From Elusimicrobiota bacterium (GTDB taxonomy: Bacteria > Elusimicrobiota > Elusimicrobia > Elusimicrobiales > Elusimicrobiaceae), in assembly GCA_023398295.1 (NCBI GenBank), contig JAEWSL010000053.1, positions 1 through 6,002 of the forward strand: 6,002 nucleotides of DNA, written 5' to 3'. Position numbers and translations under genes: made by a program. Position 1 is the stretch's first letter. Each line of letters begins with the position of its first letter. The notes beneath the pieces are model-generated. The model did not search any database, was not told the origin of the DNA, and saw nothing but the letters and a program-made list of their open reading frames with translations. Positions 5,188 through 6,002 of the stretch are shown here, in pieces.

Positions 5188-5499
5188 ATGGAAATGGAAG
5201 AAAGCATTTTCAGCATCATGTCTTTTGTCGGCGAAAGCAGGGATAACGTCAATAAAGCCCTTGACGCCGCGGAGAAAGAGGATTTCAAAAAAGCAGACGA
5301 GCTTATTAAGGAAAGCTGCAAAAGCATCTGTAAAGCCCACGACGTGCAAACAACGTTTATACAAAAGGAAGCGGGAAACGATAAAGTTCCCTTTTCCGTT
5401 TTGTTTGTGCACGCGCAGGATCATCTTATGACCGCCATAAGCGAAAGAGAAACCGCTTTAAGGCTTATTAACATCTATAAGAAAATAGCAAAAAAATAA
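5188..5499 (+). CDS. PTS lactose/cellobiose-family EIIA component
   Basis: The 103-residue, all-helical EIIA normally works as a trimer and carries phosphate from HPr to EIIB. Seen: three amphipathic helices, with FVHAQDHLMTA holding the phosphohistidine His75 and the metal-binding Asp78 of the LacF/ChbA family, and a terminal LRLINIYKKIAKK helix. Start at the ATG at 5188 (MEMEES): AGGA lies 7 nt upstream and the length then fits the family. The longer open frame from 5089 overlaps EIIB and adds nothing family-like. Internal ATG 5194 is possible but less well spaced. Residues 18-34 (SRDNVNKALDAAEKEDF) match the family's first-second helix turn, where many members have SARS/A. Translated with EIIB as one operon. 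Confidence 0.95.
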   Translation: MEMEESIFSIMSFVGESRDNVNKALDAAEKEDFKKADELIKESCKSICKAHDVQTTFIQKEAGNDKVPFSVLFVHAQDHLMTAISERETALRLINIYKKIAKK

Positions 5500-5518
5500 G
5501 CCCCTCCCCGCCCAACAC

Positions 5519-5534
5519 CGCGCACACGCGCGCA
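5519..5534. other. Alternating purine-pyrimidine tract
   Basis: Sixteen bases of uninterrupted pyrimidine-purine alternation (CG/CA steps only) lie in a G+C-rich patch between the EIIA stop and the terminator. Such tracts can adopt Z-DNA under negative supercoiling. Function unknown; it may be chance. Confidence 0.4.
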
Positions 5535-5548
5535 AGTTAAAAAATATA

Positions 5549-5577
5549 AACCCCCGAGTTAATTTAACTCGGGGGTT
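5549..5577. terminator. Palindromic terminator between convergent EIIA and EIIC genes
   Basis: Fourteen-base perfect arms around T5563 (AACCCCCGAGTTAA and its complement) give a strong stem with a G+C-rich base. On the minus strand it is followed by TTATATTTTTT, a good U-rich tail, 22 nt after the EIIC stop. On the plus strand the tail is poor (AAC then TTT), so it terminates EIIC well and EIIA less well. Confidence 0.85.
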
Positions 5578-5599
5578 AACTTTCGGCAAACGGCCGCTT

Positions 5600-6002
5600 T
5601 TATGTATTTTGCGCTTCTCTAAGATGTTTTTCTTTTATAATTTCGGCTTCTTTTAACAGCTGTTGTTTATCCATTACTTTGATAAACGGGAACCAAATGC
5701 CCAAAACAACAGTAAAGTTAATCATCTGCAGAAGCACGCCTTTAATTGAATTTGTGGCCAAAAACGCGTTTAGGAATATAGGGGTGGTCCATGGAATGTT
5801 TACCCCCGTCGTTTTTGGGCAAAAACCTAATTTCATAGCCAGATAAGTTGTAATTACAACAACAACCGGCGCTAAAATAAACGGGATCAGGCACAGCGGG
5901 TTCATAACGATAGGCAGTCCGAAAATAACCGGCTCGTTAACGTTAAAAATACCCGCCGGCGTGGAAATTTTGGCTATGGACCTTAGGTGATTGCTTTTGG
6001 CA
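5600..6002 (-). CDS. PTS lactose/cellobiose-family EIIC permease, C-terminal part (N-terminus beyond right edge)
   Basis: The 134 visible residues are the C-terminal third of a membrane EIIC of the lactose/cellobiose/chitobiose family, which binds and translocates the sugar while EIIB phosphorylates it. The frame stays open to the window edge; the ATG at 5905 is internal. Seen: AGIFNVNEPVIFGLPIVMNP, with the invariant NEPVIFG whose glutamate contacts the sugar, then membrane segments (about PFILAPVVVVITTYLAMKL), the PWTTPIFLNAFLAT re-entrant-loop region, the final helices and a charged cytoplasmic tail (KQQLLKEAEIIKEKHLREAQ). It runs toward the EIIB-EIIA operon and shares its terminator region. 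Pairing with that EIIA/EIIB is inferred from family match and adjacency. Confidence 0.95.
   Translation of the reverse strand, partial: AKSNHLRSIAKISTPAGIFNVNEPVIFGLPIVMNPLCLIPFILAPVVVVITTYLAMKLGFCPKTTGVNIPWTTPIFLNAFLATNSIKGVLLQMINFTVVLGIWFPFIKVMDKQQLLKEAEIIKEKHLREAQNT

Noticed and set aside
1..6002. CRISPR array, tRNA/rRNA, insertion sequence or phage genes
   Set aside because: No regularly spaced identical repeats, no tRNA-like cloverleaf or rRNA sequence, and no transposase, integrase or phage protein motifs were seen on either strand.

Overview
The window reads as a compact, AT-rich bacterial genome (roughly 40% G+C by eye) with tightly packed operons. Nothing in it fixes the taxon. A fermentative anaerobe, possibly from an animal gut (Elusimicrobiota-like, or another AT-rich lineage), would fit a sugar phosphotransferase system beside an aromatic-arsenical module, but this is a low-confidence guess.

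Left part (1-1926): a minus-strand arsenic operon. A thioredoxin-fold ArsF-family lipoprotein or exported protein (976-1464) is followed by a CcdA-like ArsG-family permease (335-991, GTG start, overlapping arsF by 16 nt) and an Acr3-type arsenite efflux permease (1-331, cut by the left edge). A strong sigma70-type promoter lies about 90 nt upstream of arsF, and a dyad resembling an ArsR/SmtB operator covers its -35 box. Neither ArsR nor the usual small thioredoxin partner ArsE is present on the promoter side. The 462-bp intergenic stretch 1465-1926 otherwise holds an imperfect inverted repeat and a perfect 37-nt palindromic terminator.

Middle (1927-2745): two small minus-strand genes tied to RNA biology. 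One is a CspA-family cold-shock protein (2331-2534) with a textbook intrinsic terminator. Behind that terminator is an unrecognised 94-residue basic protein (1927-2211) with a helical head and three tandem SFG hexapeptides, preceded by a leader hairpin and a strong ribosome binding site.

Right part (2746-6002): a complete-looking lactose/cellobiose-family phosphotransferase system arranged on both strands. HPr (4461-4706) and enzyme I (2746-4449) form one minus-strand operon. Divergent from it, EIIB (4856-5170) and EIIA (5188-5499) form a plus-strand operon. The C-terminal part of an EIIC permease (5600-6002, cut by the right edge) runs convergently and meets the EIIA gene at a palindromic terminator. 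Phosphate should flow PEP -> EI His189 -> HPr His13 -> EIIA His75 -> EIIB Cys8 -> sugar carried by EIIC. All of these phosphorylation residues are visible. The 149-bp divergent promoter region carries a TCGGCATA repeat that could be a shared regulator site.
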